DNA from: Thalassococcus sp. S3
GTDB taxonomy: Bacteria > Pseudomonadota > Alphaproteobacteria > Rhodobacterales > Rhodobacteraceae
Assembly: GCF_004216475.1 (NCBI RefSeq)
Contig: NZ_CP022303.1
Span: 1,054,001 to 1,118,000, forward strand
Length of the DNA stretch: 64,000 bases
Direction: 5' to 3'
Under the pieces are notes generated by a model, which was given only the letters and a program-made list of their open reading frames with translations, did no database searches and had not been told where the DNA came from. Below are positions 45,501-53,609 of the stretch, one piece after another; position 1 is the stretch's first letter; each line of letters starts with the position of its first letter. The position numbers and the translations under genes were made by a program.

Positions 45501-47402
45501 GTTGATGACGGCACGGGCCTGTCCAATGCCACGGCGATTGATGCCACGACCGTCACCATTAAGGCGCGTCCGGTCGCCGATGCCGGCGGCAATCGCGATG
45601 TCTGCTCGGGGGAGCCGATCCTTTTTGACGCCTCCGGAAGCCTCGATCCCGACGGCGGCTTGCTGCTTTACTCCTGGGATTTCGGCGATGGCAGCGGGTC
45701 CGACCTGATCAATCCGACCAAGACCTATGAAGAGCCGGGGGTCTATCCCGTCACGCTCAGGATCCAGAACGAGACGGGCACCTCTTGGGGCAGCGATATC
45801 GACCGGATCGCCGCACTGGTGCGGGAAGGTCCCCTGGCCAATGCCGGGAAGGACATGACGGTCTGCACCAACCAGCCTGTGCGCTTTGACGGGTCGGGAT
45901 CGACCGATGCCGACGGCGCCGTCAACGCGTTCTCCTGGACCTTTGGCGACGGCGGAACCGCAAGCGGTGAGCGCCCGGAATACCTTTTCAAGGCGCCGGG
46001 CAATTATGCCGTGACCCTCACGATTACCGGGGAGGCCATGGGCGCTTGCAGCCCGCTCGATACCGATGTCGTGAATGTCGAAGTGGTTGCGGCACCCGAA
46101 TTGCAGATCCGCGGTGCGGAACGGGCAGCAGCGGGCCTGCCTGCGGATTTCAAGGCTCAGTTAAGTGATCTGGGGGGAGCGACGCCGATTGGCTTTGACT
46201 GGACGTTCTCGGACGGTGCAACCGCGACGGGCGATGACGTGCGCCATACGTTCGCAGAACCGGGCGAACACTTTATAGCGGTCACGGTGCAACTGGCCGG
46301 CGGCAATCCCGGGTGTAGTACGATTGAGGTCAGGCGAAAGGTGATCGTGAACGAGGCGCCTCAGCCGGTCATCGAAGCCCCGGACCGTGTGGCCACCGGC
46401 GACGCGATCATATTTGATGCGGCGTCCTCATTCGACGCAGACGGGGCGATCACCGGTTTTGTCTGGGCTTTCGGCGATGGTACAACCGCCCAAGGCATCC
46501 GCGCCGCGCATCGCTTTGCAGAGCCGGGCGATCACACCGTCACCCTTTCTGTGACCGACGATGCGGGTGTCGGCAACAGCACGGTGCTGGCCAGCAAGAC
46601 GGTCATGGTCAATCCCGCGCCCCGCGCAGGGCTGAAAGCACCGCCGCCGGTTTGTCCGGCGGTCGATGTGCCCTGGTCTATCGAGGCATCGGAGGGCACC
46701 GCCGTGAGCTGGCTTTTCGAAGAGAGCCGGACGGCGGAAGGCCCCTCGGTCAGCCATCGGTTTGCCCAGTCCGGTCTCTTTCCTGTCCGGGCCACGCTGG
46801 ATGACGGGACGGGACTGCCCAATGCGCGTCGAAGCGAGGAGGTTTACGTCCGTGTGAACTCGGCCCCGACGGCGCTGGCCGGCCCCGACCGCGTCGTTTG
46901 TCCCGGAGATACCGTGACCTTCGATGCCGGGCGATCCGGCGATTTGGACGGACAGATCGTTGAGTGGCTTTGGGAGTTCAGCGATGGCGTCACCCTGAGC
47001 GGGGAGCAGGTCGAGCGCGCCTTTGAGCAAAGCGGGCCCATCGATGTGCGCCTGACAGTCCGTGATGACAGTGGATCGGCCTGCAGCATCGGCACCGATA
47101 CGGCTGCCTTGCTGGTGAATTCCACGCCGCTGGTTGATGCCGGGCCGGATCTGACCGTGCCCGTTGGTGCCGCCCATGATGTTGCCCGCTTCGATGCGGG
47201 GGCCGCACGGGATGTGGATGGTCAGGGCCTTCGCCTGAGCTGGGATTTCGGTGACGGTGCCGAAGCATCGGGTGCCGTGGCGCGACACAGTTATAGCACC
47301 CCGGGCACTTACACTGTAACGGTCATGGCGCAGGACACGACGGGGCTTGCCTGTGGCGTGGCGACCGACACTGCCACTGTCCAGGCCCTGCCACGGCAAT
47401 AG
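42552..47402 (+). CDS. Secreted giant protein with about 15 PKD repeats
   Basis: 1616-residue exported protein. A signal peptide (FAFLVSIALAGLPLQAVA) is followed by a unique beta-rich N-terminal domain (about 25-320) containing VYGSAAPSREGDVDRREQIFF and a YGGTGNANTTFRLFGG segment, then about 15 PKD-type Ig folds to the C-terminus. There is no C-terminal anchor, sorting signal or RTX repeat. PKD repeats mediate extracellular binding to proteins or polysaccharides. The ATG at 42552 is preceded by GGAG 7 bp upstream and begins the signal, so the ATG at 42540 is rejected. It lies between the LysM/FecR gene and the adenylate cyclase gene on the same strand. Confidence 0.9.
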   Translation: MATRSTFAFLVSIALAGLPLQAVAQSNAPTEGLLVVYGSAAPSREGDVDRREQIFFSVPAEMSERLFVRIFDPEVSGSSDFTYGGTGNANTTFRLFGGEGAFSQADRPSQVEDGARAPRVNRDPVTGPGEMLREEVYTNDRATDGRWVTLSTLRARQGEIIDGRAYFRIDVQGTGGDDGNGFSVGVSLARDRDRPPEGLAMFAYQPTIRWLKDRPPTRVRFDGSVGGPFTVQSFDAANGTLSVVTDFADLPVRASGQDFWSIDTVETSETNLALSLSGGFETPNDVTVSVFDGSGAPVPLSMPPAKAPDPARPTALATGRPLADCRAVAFDASGSTGRAPLSYLWDFGDGKSATIPVIAHRYDEPGRYVAELQVTEAGTRPGRGQAVSVPVHVRSAPVSVPGDRIVVAPGDAVIFDGTGSVASDSPITRYLWTFGDGNSAEGPTAETRYDQPGSYRAVLRVEDDSDHPCNFGVETREVVVNSQPVAEAGTDQITVVGQPVILAGGASYDVDGSIADYRWDMGDGTALQGDSVTHAFTAPGTYEVRLTVRDDSGVSNDLADDTMLVVVNAPPEPVIGLPSRPVSVSEATQLDASASSDADGEILTYMWDFGDGATGEGETVSYAWTRPGLFDVTLTVTDDSGTASATQQTTLQVVVDAAPVSDAGPDQFVTASDVIFDGGGSTDTDGQITAWEWDFGDGATASGKTVSHAYARPGIYEVALLVRDDSGAPLNQDRDTMQVTVNSVPIADAGPPQTVAPGETFVVNGRASVDPDGAIAEYVWDFPDGSTARGQRASFTLNEPGLHRIGLTVYDDFRGGAASDQSEVLVTVNAPPVAVAGADLLIAPGESVLFDAGHSFDPDGELSSYRWEFDDLGAPLDSAAVERAYETPGVWSAQLVVTDDSGVLNATATDTKTIRVNHPPVAEAGAPIETEVLFVTLDASGSSDADGDALIYRWDFGDGSPPAFGEVVDHAYPRSGVFPVTLRVDDGTGLSNATAIDATTVTIKARPVADAGGNRDVCSGEPILFDASGSLDPDGGLLLYSWDFGDGSGSDLINPTKTYEEPGVYPVTLRIQNETGTSWGSDIDRIAALVREGPLANAGKDMTVCTNQPVRFDGSGSTDADGAVNAFSWTFGDGGTASGERPEYLFKAPGNYAVTLTITGEAMGACSPLDTDVVNVEVVAAPELQIRGAERAAAGLPADFKAQLSDLGGATPIGFDWTFSDGATATGDDVRHTFAEPGEHFIAVTVQLAGGNPGCSTIEVRRKVIVNEAPQPVIEAPDRVATGDAIIFDAASSFDADGAITGFVWAFGDGTTAQGIRAAHRFAEPGDHTVTLSVTDDAGVGNSTVLASKTVMVNPAPRAGLKAPPPVCPAVDVPWSIEASEGTAVSWLFEESRTAEGPSVSHRFAQSGLFPVRATLDDGTGLPNARRSEEVYVRVNSAPTALAGPDRVVCPGDTVTFDAGRSGDLDGQIVEWLWEFSDGVTLSGEQVERAFEQSGPIDVRLTVRDDSGSACSIGTDTAALLVNSTPLVDAGPDLTVPVGAAHDVARFDAGAARDVDGQGLRLSWDFGDGAEASGAVARHSYSTPGTYTVTVMAQDTTGLACGVATDTATVQALPRQ
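43515..47390 (+). repeat. Tandem array of about 15 PKD-domain repeats (coding)
   Basis: Each unit is 80-95 codons with the core pattern FDASGSxDxDG ... YxWDFGDG ... HxYxxPGxYxVxLxVxDDS, then a linker of the VNxxPVAxAGxD type. I count 15 units. Units 3-12, 14 and 15 are well conserved. Unit 7 has WEFDDLG, and unit 13 lacks the acidic FGDG turn (WLFEESRTAEG). The repeats are diverged at DNA level, so they are old and not a recent slippage expansion. Confidence 0.8.
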
Positions 47403-47413
47403 TCTGTGCAGGC

Positions 47414-47436
47414 CCGCGGCGGAGAGGCCGCCGCGG
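47414..47436. promoter_or_regulatory. 9-bp GC-rich hairpin between the PKD and cyclase genes
   Basis: CCGCGGCGG at 47414-47422 pairs with CCGCCGCGG at 47428-47436 around an AGAGG loop, 12 bp after the PKD stop. No T-run follows, so it may be a processing or partial attenuation element separating the giant gene from the cyclase gene at 47473. Confidence 0.5.
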
Positions 47437-47472
47437 CGCGTAACATAAGGGTGAGAAGCAAGGTTTTGCTCA

Positions 47473-49203
47473 ATGCGGTTTCCTTTGCGTCTGAAATTCT
47501 TCCTGTTCGCAACGCTGATCGCTGTTGCGCCCCTTGCCTTGGTCGGCCAGAACCTGACCACGCTGACCCGGGACGAATTGAAATCGGCGGCTAACGAAGA
47601 CCTCACGACCGTTGCCGCGCAACTGAGAACCGAATTCGATAGCACATTTCAGGGCCGCTGGCTGTCGCCGCTGATGGTGATCCGCAACGGCGTTGACAGC
47701 GATGAGCTGGGCGTCCCGCAAAAGGTCTCTCTGCTGACGCTCGGTCTGCAGGAGTTGCCTCATATCGTGGCGTTGCAATTGACCGTTGACGGCTCATCCC
47801 TGCCGATCCTGGCGACGGATGAGGCGTTTGCCGACCGTCTGGTCGCGGCGGGGCTGGATCCGGTCGACGCGCTTACCACGTCCAGCCAGTTGATCCGGAG
47901 TATCGAAAGCACGGGACAGTACGGGCGTCCCCTGGTGTCCCAATTGCCGGAAACCGGCGATTGGATGGCAACCCTTGCACTTCCGCTCAAAACCCAGATC
48001 GCGGGGCGGCAGGTGACCCTTTCGGCCAAGATCGAGCTTTCGTCGCTCTGGCGTCTGGTGGAGACCCACCCGTTTCGTCAGCGCGGCGAGATCACGGTGA
48101 TCGACCATGCCGGGCGGACGGTTCTGGGTCCAGATATCGATTTGCTGACCGACCGCTCGATTGTGCAATCTGCATTGCCTCTGATCGTCGCAGGTGCGCG
48201 TGCGGATGCTCTGGAAAACTACACGCGTCCCGATGGCACGGCGATGCTGGGCGCCTATGCCTTTCCGGATTGGTTCCAATGGGCCGTGGTGACAGAGCTT
48301 TCTGAAGACAAAGCCTATGCCGTAGTCAACGCCATCACCCGCCAGATCCTGCTGGTCGGTCTGATCGGCTTTGCGGTGGCCAGCGCTGTCGCTTTGATCT
48401 TCGCACGCCAGTTGACGGGGCCAATCCTGAAAATCGGGCAGGTGGCCCAGCGTGTCGGCGACGGCGACTTTGCCGCGCGGGTCGAGAATGTGCGCACAAG
48501 AGACGAGATCGGAGATCTCGCCACCCGGATCAACGAGATGATCGCCCATCTGGGGGAACGCTTGGAACTTATGAAATTCGTTTCGCGTGGGACGGTTTCG
48601 GCGATCCAGCAAGCAGATGAGGAGGGCATGTCGCGGGGCGGCGAGCGGCGCAGGGTCTCGGTCCTTTTCACCGACATCCGGGGATATACCGAATTCTCGG
48701 AACGTGTTCCGCCCGAAGTCGTGATCGAGGCATTGAACCATTACTTCGATGCGCAGACAGATATCGTGGAGCGCCACGGCGGCGATGTGGACAAGTTTAT
48801 CGGCGACGCACTTGTGGCCGTCTTCGAAGGCGCCGACATGGAACAGCGCGCGGCCTCCTGTGCGGTCGAGATTACCGAAGCCATGATGAAGCTACTCGAT
48901 GAATTCCCAGACTACGATCTGCATGTGGGCATCGGGGTGGCATCGGGCGAGGTGGTCATGGGCGCCATGGGCGCGCGTGAACGCATGGACTTTACCGTGC
49001 TGGGATCAACCGTGAACCGTGCGGCGCGCCTGTGCAGCAAGGCGGATGCCGATCAGGTGCTGGTCGATGCCCCGACACGTGACGCCAGCATTGGCCATTC
49101 AGAGATCTATTTTGAGACGCTCGACCCGATCCCTCTCAAAGGCTATGCCGATCCTGTCCCGGCCTTTGCCGCCGTCCGCCCAGCCGTACCGATGTCAGCC
49201 TAG
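47473..49203 (+). CDS. Membrane class III adenylate cyclase with periplasmic sensor and HAMP
   Basis: 576-residue cyclase. Helix 1 is at residues 8-25; a periplasmic Cache-like sensor spans about 30-285; helix 2 is near 290-311 (LVGLIGFAVASAVALIFA); HAMP is about 312-365; the cyclase homology domain is about 385-565. Metal-binding aspartates are in VLFTDIRGYTEF (near 398) and FIGDALVAVFEG. The lysine of VDKFIGD and the DFT of MDFTVLGSTVNRAARL are the adenine-specifying pair, and the Asn/Arg in VNRAAR stabilise the transition state. All catalytic positions are therefore present, and cAMP is the predicted product. It lies 70 bp after the PKD gene and close to an ABC-like protein bearing a cyclic-nucleotide-binding domain. 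Confidence 0.93.
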   Translation: MRFPLRLKFFLFATLIAVAPLALVGQNLTTLTRDELKSAANEDLTTVAAQLRTEFDSTFQGRWLSPLMVIRNGVDSDELGVPQKVSLLTLGLQELPHIVALQLTVDGSSLPILATDEAFADRLVAAGLDPVDALTTSSQLIRSIESTGQYGRPLVSQLPETGDWMATLALPLKTQIAGRQVTLSAKIELSSLWRLVETHPFRQRGEITVIDHAGRTVLGPDIDLLTDRSIVQSALPLIVAGARADALENYTRPDGTAMLGAYAFPDWFQWAVVTELSEDKAYAVVNAITRQILLVGLIGFAVASAVALIFARQLTGPILKIGQVAQRVGDGDFAARVENVRTRDEIGDLATRINEMIAHLGERLELMKFVSRGTVSAIQQADEEGMSRGGERRRVSVLFTDIRGYTEFSERVPPEVVIEALNHYFDAQTDIVERHGGDVDKFIGDALVAVFEGADMEQRAASCAVEITEAMMKLLDEFPDYDLHVGIGVASGEVVMGAMGARERMDFTVLGSTVNRAARLCSKADADQVLVDAPTRDASIGHSEIYFETLDPIPLKGYADPVPAFAAVRPAVPMSA

Positions 49204-49586
49204 GGCCACTCCACCCATGCCCAAACCATGGCAATATAGGTCAGTTGATGAAGCGCCTGGTCAAATCCGGCCGCGCGCCAGAAACCGGCCTGGGCGGGGG
49301 TGTAGGCTTTGGCATCCGAATAGCTGGCCTTGCCCCAGTCTATGTGGAAATGCACGATCCACTCCGCCACGATCAGGAAAAGCAGAAGGGGCAGTGAGGT
49401 GCCCACGATCACCAGGGCAAGGGCCGACCCGACCGCGTGAACGCCAGCATGCTGCGCCCGCCCCATATGAAAATAGGTGGCACGCCCCGCAAGCATCTTG
49501 GGCGTTTGTAGAAAGTAGTCTGCGAACATGTGCTTGAACTGCAATAGGCACAGCAGGATCAGAACTGCTTTGATCGCGTCGGTCAC
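49200..49586 (-). CDS. DUF3307-family small membrane protein
   Basis: 128-residue protein with about three hydrophobic segments and the family features LQFKHMFADYFLQT near the N-terminus and WIVHFHIDWGK in the middle. DUF3307 proteins have no established biochemical role. The GTG at 49586 has an AAGGAGA ribosome site. Its stop overlaps the convergent cyclase gene by 4 bp, so the two 3' ends are locked together. The 267 bp upstream of its start (49587-49853) also contain the leader of the ABC-like gene. Confidence 0.8.
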   Translation of the reverse strand: MTDAIKAVLILLCLLQFKHMFADYFLQTPKMLAGRATYFHMGRAQHAGVHAVGSALALVIVGTSLPLLLFLIVAEWIVHFHIDWGKASYSDAKAYTPAQAGFWRAAGFDQALHQLTYIAMVWAWVEWP

Positions 49587-49853
49587 ACGCCGTCTCCTTT
49601 CCGGTCATCGGCACCTGGCTTTGGCCGTGCCAATGGCTCCGTCTTCTTCACGGCGCACATCCCCGCAACAGATATTCTGTCAATTCCTTACGATTGCAAG
49701 TGTTAAGCAGCGCTTGAGTTTTGCGTTTTTTGCTAACCTGCGCTATCCAAAGGCGGTTTCCGCGATGTTTAAGAACCAGATCGGACCAAGACCATAGAAC
49801 GCACGCTGTTTTCGTTCATCTGGAAATACTCCAAGCGCGATCAACTGATCCTG

Positions 49854-52793
49854 TTGCTCGTTACATCGCTCCTGTTTCCGCTGCTCTATCTCACGCTGGA
49901 ACTGCCAAAGCGTATCATCAACGACGCGATCGACGCCCCCGAGACCCCGATCCGGGTTTACGGGATGGAATTCGAGCAGGTCCAATTCCTTGCGATCCTA
50001 TGCGGTGGCTTTCTGATTGCCGTGCTGGCCCACGGTCTGCTGAAAATGCGGATCAACACGATGAAGGGCGTGCTGGCCGAGCGGTTGCTGCGTCGCTTTC
50101 GGTACACGCTGATCGCCCGCATCCTGCGGTTCCCGCAGCCCTATTTCGAACGGACCAGTCAGGGCGAGTTGGTGTCGATGGTCACGTCAGAGGCGGAGCC
50201 GATGGGCGGTCTTATGGGCGATGCGATTGCCCAGCCGGTCTTGCAGGCCGGTCAGATGCTGACCATCCTGACCTTCCTGTTCCTGCAAAGCTTTTGGTTC
50301 GGTCTTGCAGCCTGCGCGCTGATCCCGCTGCAAGCCTGGCTGATCCCCAAGCTTCAGCGCCAAATCAACCTTCTCAATAAAAAGCGGGTGATCCAGGTGC
50401 GCGGGCTGGCAGCCGAGATCGGCGAAAGTGCGGCCGGCGCGGCGGCTTTGCGCACCAATGGCGGTTGGCGTTATCGGCTGGCGATGATCACGGACCGGCT
50501 GGGACATCTGTTCGAGATCCGGTTCGAGATCTACCAGAAAAAGTTCTTTATGAAGTTTCTCAACAACTTCATCACCCAACTGACGCCTTTCTTTTTCTTT
50601 TCGGTGGGCGGGTATCTTGTCATCCAGGGCAGCGTCACTTTGGGGGCACTGGTCGCCGCTCTGGCCGCTTACAAGGATCTCTCCAGCCCCTGGAAGGAGC
50701 TTCTGGCCTATTACAACCAGGTCCAGGACATGTCCCTACGCTGGGAGATCATCATCGAGCGGTTTGCCCCCGACGGCATGGTCGATGAGGCGTTGTTCAA
50801 GGGGGTGGAGGAGGACGCGCCGCGCCTGAACGGAGATATCGTTCTCGACGGGGTGACGGTGCGGGACGCGGACGGCAATGCGGTTCTGGAAGACATCAAT
50901 GTGACCCTGCCGAAACAGACGGTCGTCGGGATAGCAGCGCCCAGCGAAGAGGACCGCCGCGCCATGGCGGAGGTTTTGACGCGCGAAGTCACGCCGTCCT
51001 CTGGGAAGGTCTTGGTCGCCGGACACGAGATGTCAGGCTTGCATCAATCCGTGATCGCCGCGCGGATTGGCCATGCAACGGGCCGTCCGATCCTGTTTCA
51101 GGGCACCTTTGCCGACAATATGATGATGCCGCTGAAGACGGGGCCGCGTCCGGACAGTGTCGATCCGGCAAGCATCGTCGAAGCCGAGCGCGCGGGAAAC
51201 AGCATCGATGCATTGCAGGCGGAGTGGCTTGATCCTGCGCGGGCCGGGGCGGCCGATGTCGCAGAGCTGCGGGCTTGGTGGATTTCGCTTCTGGACGGGA
51301 TTGGCACAGGCACCGCGCTCTTTCGTCGTGGTCTTGATCAGCGGTTCGACCCGAAGGCCCATCCAGAATTGGCCGAACACCTTGTGGCCCTGCGCGGCAA
51401 GGTGAAGGACGCGGTGGCCGCCGCTGGGCTCTCCCGGCACGTCTACCGGTTTGAAGATGACCGCTACAATCCCGCCCTTCCGGTCGCGGACAACCTGATC
51501 TTTGCCACGCCGCTGCGCCCGATCACCGAGGAGGTCCTCGCGAACGAAACCGAATTCATGGACTTTCTGCGCGCGCTAGAGCTTGATGAAGACCTGCTGG
51601 GTCTCACGCGCGAAGTGGTCGAGCTGCTGCGTCAGATCTTCGGTCTTGACGGGACCGATCATCCGCTGTTCCGCAAGCTGGGTCTGGAGGTGCAAACCTA
51701 TGAACGCGCGGTTGAGCTGCTCGGCAAAGGCAATCCGAAGGGGGCCTCCGACAAGGAGCTTGCCCTTCTGATGACCATTCCCTTTCGCATCTCAGCCGAA
51801 CAGATCGGCCCGGCTTTCCCCGAGGAGATGAAGACACGGTTGCTGGAACTGAGGGCCGCGCATTCTGCGGAGCTGAGAGAGGCGCTGGCCGAGGTCTACA
51901 CGCCCCTGGAACCGGATCTTTTCGTGCCGGGTCTCACGGTTCTGGAGAACGCCCTTTTTGGAAAGATATCGGATGCCGCCGGCGCCAAGGCCGATGAGTT
52001 GCGCAAGATCGTTGCCGATATTCTGGTGGAAGAGGGACTTAAGTCGCTCGTCATTCAACTGATCTATGACATGCCGATTGCCCTGGGGGGCGCAAATCTG
52101 CCTGCTCTTTTCGCAGAACCGCTTTCCTTTTGCCGGGCCACGATCAAACGACCCGATATCCTGATCCTCGATGGCGCCCTGGTCCGGTTTGAGCCGGATG
52201 TCGAGGGGTCGGTGCATGAAAATCTGCGGCGACTGCTGCCAGAGACGACGCTGATCTATCTTGCGAGCGGGTTTGAGGATCCCGAAGGCTTTGACACATA
52301 TATCGAGATCCAACAGGGGCGGATCATCCGCGACGAGCGTGAAGCCGAAGAAACGACAGACAGCGCGGCCAGTGCGGATCTGGCGCGCAAGCTGCGCGCG
52401 CTTGAACAGACACCATTGTTTTCAGGCCTGAACCGCAGGCAGCTTCGGCTACTGGCTTTCGGCGCGCGCTGGTACCGGGCGCCGGCCGGGGAATACGTCT
52501 TTTACAAGGACGACGATCCCTCTGACGGGGCCTATATGGTTTTGGAAGGGGAGGCGGGCCTTTACCTTCCAAAGCCGGACACCGAGGACGAGATGATCGC
52601 CAAGGTGGGCCCAGGCACCCTTGTTGGTGAGCTTGGGTTGATCCGCAACGTACCACGCGCGCTGGACATGAAGGCCGAGACCGATCTGATGTGCCTGCGC
52701 ATTGGCGCCGAAGAGTTCCTGGCCGTCGTCGAGAACGATGCGGCAACCGCCTTCAAGGTGTTGCAGGTGGTTGCCGGCTACGTCTCGAACTAG
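49854..52793 (+). CDS. ABC-exporter-like protein with degenerate ATPase and C-terminal cyclic-nucleotide-binding domain
   Basis: At least 979 residues. An exporter-type membrane domain (about 1-310) includes FPQPYFERTSQGELVSMVTSE, a normal coupling region. The nucleotide-binding domain (about 325-835) is degenerate: the Walker A position reads GIAAPSEEDRRA with no GKS/T, the signature is ALGGANL, and after Walker B aspartate (ILILD, near 770) Gly replaces the catalytic Glu. About 250 extra residues are inserted between the Q-loop (LFQGTFADNM) and the signature. A CRP-type cNMP domain (about 850-975) has an intact phosphate cassette, GELGLIRNVPRA. First standard start in frame is TTG 49854, but the conserved-looking N-terminus (ERTLFSFIWKYSKRDQ) lies upstream in the same frame, open from 49773. 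See findings. Confidence 0.85.
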   Translation: MLVTSLLFPLLYLTLELPKRIINDAIDAPETPIRVYGMEFEQVQFLAILCGGFLIAVLAHGLLKMRINTMKGVLAERLLRRFRYTLIARILRFPQPYFERTSQGELVSMVTSEAEPMGGLMGDAIAQPVLQAGQMLTILTFLFLQSFWFGLAACALIPLQAWLIPKLQRQINLLNKKRVIQVRGLAAEIGESAAGAAALRTNGGWRYRLAMITDRLGHLFEIRFEIYQKKFFMKFLNNFITQLTPFFFFSVGGYLVIQGSVTLGALVAALAAYKDLSSPWKELLAYYNQVQDMSLRWEIIIERFAPDGMVDEALFKGVEEDAPRLNGDIVLDGVTVRDADGNAVLEDINVTLPKQTVVGIAAPSEEDRRAMAEVLTREVTPSSGKVLVAGHEMSGLHQSVIAARIGHATGRPILFQGTFADNMMMPLKTGPRPDSVDPASIVEAERAGNSIDALQAEWLDPARAGAADVAELRAWWISLLDGIGTGTALFRRGLDQRFDPKAHPELAEHLVALRGKVKDAVAAAGLSRHVYRFEDDRYNPALPVADNLIFATPLRPITEEVLANETEFMDFLRALELDEDLLGLTREVVELLRQIFGLDGTDHPLFRKLGLEVQTYERAVELLGKGNPKGASDKELALLMTIPFRISAEQIGPAFPEEMKTRLLELRAAHSAELREALAEVYTPLEPDLFVPGLTVLENALFGKISDAAGAKADELRKIVADILVEEGLKSLVIQLIYDMPIALGGANLPALFAEPLSFCRATIKRPDILILDGALVRFEPDVEGSVHENLRRLLPETTLIYLASGFEDPEGFDTYIEIQQGRIIRDEREAEETTDSAASADLARKLRALEQTPLFSGLNRRQLRLLAFGARWYRAPAGEYVFYKDDDPSDGAYMVLEGEAGLYLPKPDTEDEMIAKVGPGTLVGELGLIRNVPRALDMKAETDLMCLRIGAEEFLAVVENDAATAFKVLQVVAGYVSN

Positions 52794-53468
52794 TCACTTT
52801 CCAAAACGATATCCGGCGCCCCGTACGGTGCTGATCAGATCGCCGTAGGGCGCGATCTTCTTGCGCAGCCGGGCGATATATACATCGACCACATTCGTGA
52901 GCGGATCCTCTTGAGTGCCCCAGACAGCATTCAGGATCCGCTCGCGGCTGTGGACTTTCCCCGGACTTGCCATGAGCATCGAGATCAGCTCGCGCTCTTT
53001 TGCCGACAATGTCACTTCCTGCCCGTCAACGCTCAGCTGCAAGGCGCTGCGATCGTATTTCAGGCCGTCATGGGCCAGCACATCGTCAGAGGCGCCTTTC
53101 GAGAATTCGTGCGCACGGCGACGCAGCGCTTCGATCCGGGCGATCAACTCGTCAAAGTCGAAGGGCTTGGGCAGATAGTCGTCAGCGCCCAGTTTAAGGC
53201 CCGCAACCCGTTCATCCGTCGAATCCAATGCTGTGAGCATCAGGATCGGTGTGTGGTTCTTGCGCGCCCGCATTCTTTGGCAGACATCCTGCCCCGAGAT
53301 ACCGGGGAGCATCAGGTCAAGGACCACGACATCGAAAGGGTAAGCCCCGACCAGTTCCAGACCGGTTTCTCCATCGGGTGCGTGCTCTACCTGCCAGCCT
53401 TCCGCCTTGAGCCCCCGCCGGATGAAATCGGCCACGCGAAGTTCATCTTCTATAAGCAAAATATTCAT
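52794..53468 (-). CDS. OmpR/PhoB-family response regulator
   Basis: 224 residues. The receiver domain is 1-115, with acidic pair ED at 7-8, phospho-acceptor Asp51 in VVLDLMLPG and lysine in YLPKPFDF. A winged-helix effector at about 130-222 contains LSAKERELISMLMASPGKVHSRERIL and VVDVYIARLRKKI. The ATG at 53468 starts the receiver fold exactly; the frame upstream to 53579 is ignored. The partner kinase gene is upstream on the same strand, 141 bp away, with a repeat-rich promoter region between them. Its stop abuts the stop of the ABC-like gene with no gap (52793/52794). Confidence 0.95.
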   Translation of the reverse strand: MNILLIEDELRVADFIRRGLKAEGWQVEHAPDGETGLELVGAYPFDVVVLDLMLPGISGQDVCQRMRARKNHTPILMLTALDSTDERVAGLKLGADDYLPKPFDFDELIARIEALRRRAHEFSKGASDDVLAHDGLKYDRSALQLSVDGQEVTLSAKERELISMLMASPGKVHSRERILNAVWGTQEDPLTNVVDVYIARLRKKIAPYGDLISTVRGAGYRFGK

Positions 53469-53537
53469 CAGTCCGTCCAATTGCAGTTCCGTCTGGGCAG
53501 ACAAAAAGCAATCAGACGGGCCCAAATCTATGCGCTC

Positions 53538-53603
53538 GGGGTTTATATAATTGATGCTATCGTAGGGGTTTAGGCCCATAAACCAGAGTTTAATCCGGGT
53601 TTA
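53538..53603. promoter_or_regulatory. Cluster of five GGGTTTA-type half-sites upstream of the response regulator gene
   Basis: On the plus strand GGGGTTTA occurs at 53538-53545 and 53565-53572, GAGTTTA at 53586-53592 and GGGTTTA at 53597-53603, with an inverted TAAACC at 53579-53584. The last two direct copies are exactly 11 bp apart, the spacing used by OmpR/PhoB dimers. The array lies 70-135 bp upstream of the regulator ATG and includes an AT-rich TATATAAT core. Autoregulation is a reasonable inference. Confidence 0.55.
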
Positions 53604-53609
53604 TGATGC

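Noticed and set aside
49528..49797. Short plus-strand frame ending just before the ABC-like gene
   Set aside because: Its upstream part overlaps the DUF3307 gene on the other strand. Only its last 11 codons (from ATG 49765) are of interest, as a possible displaced N-terminus of the ABC-like gene.
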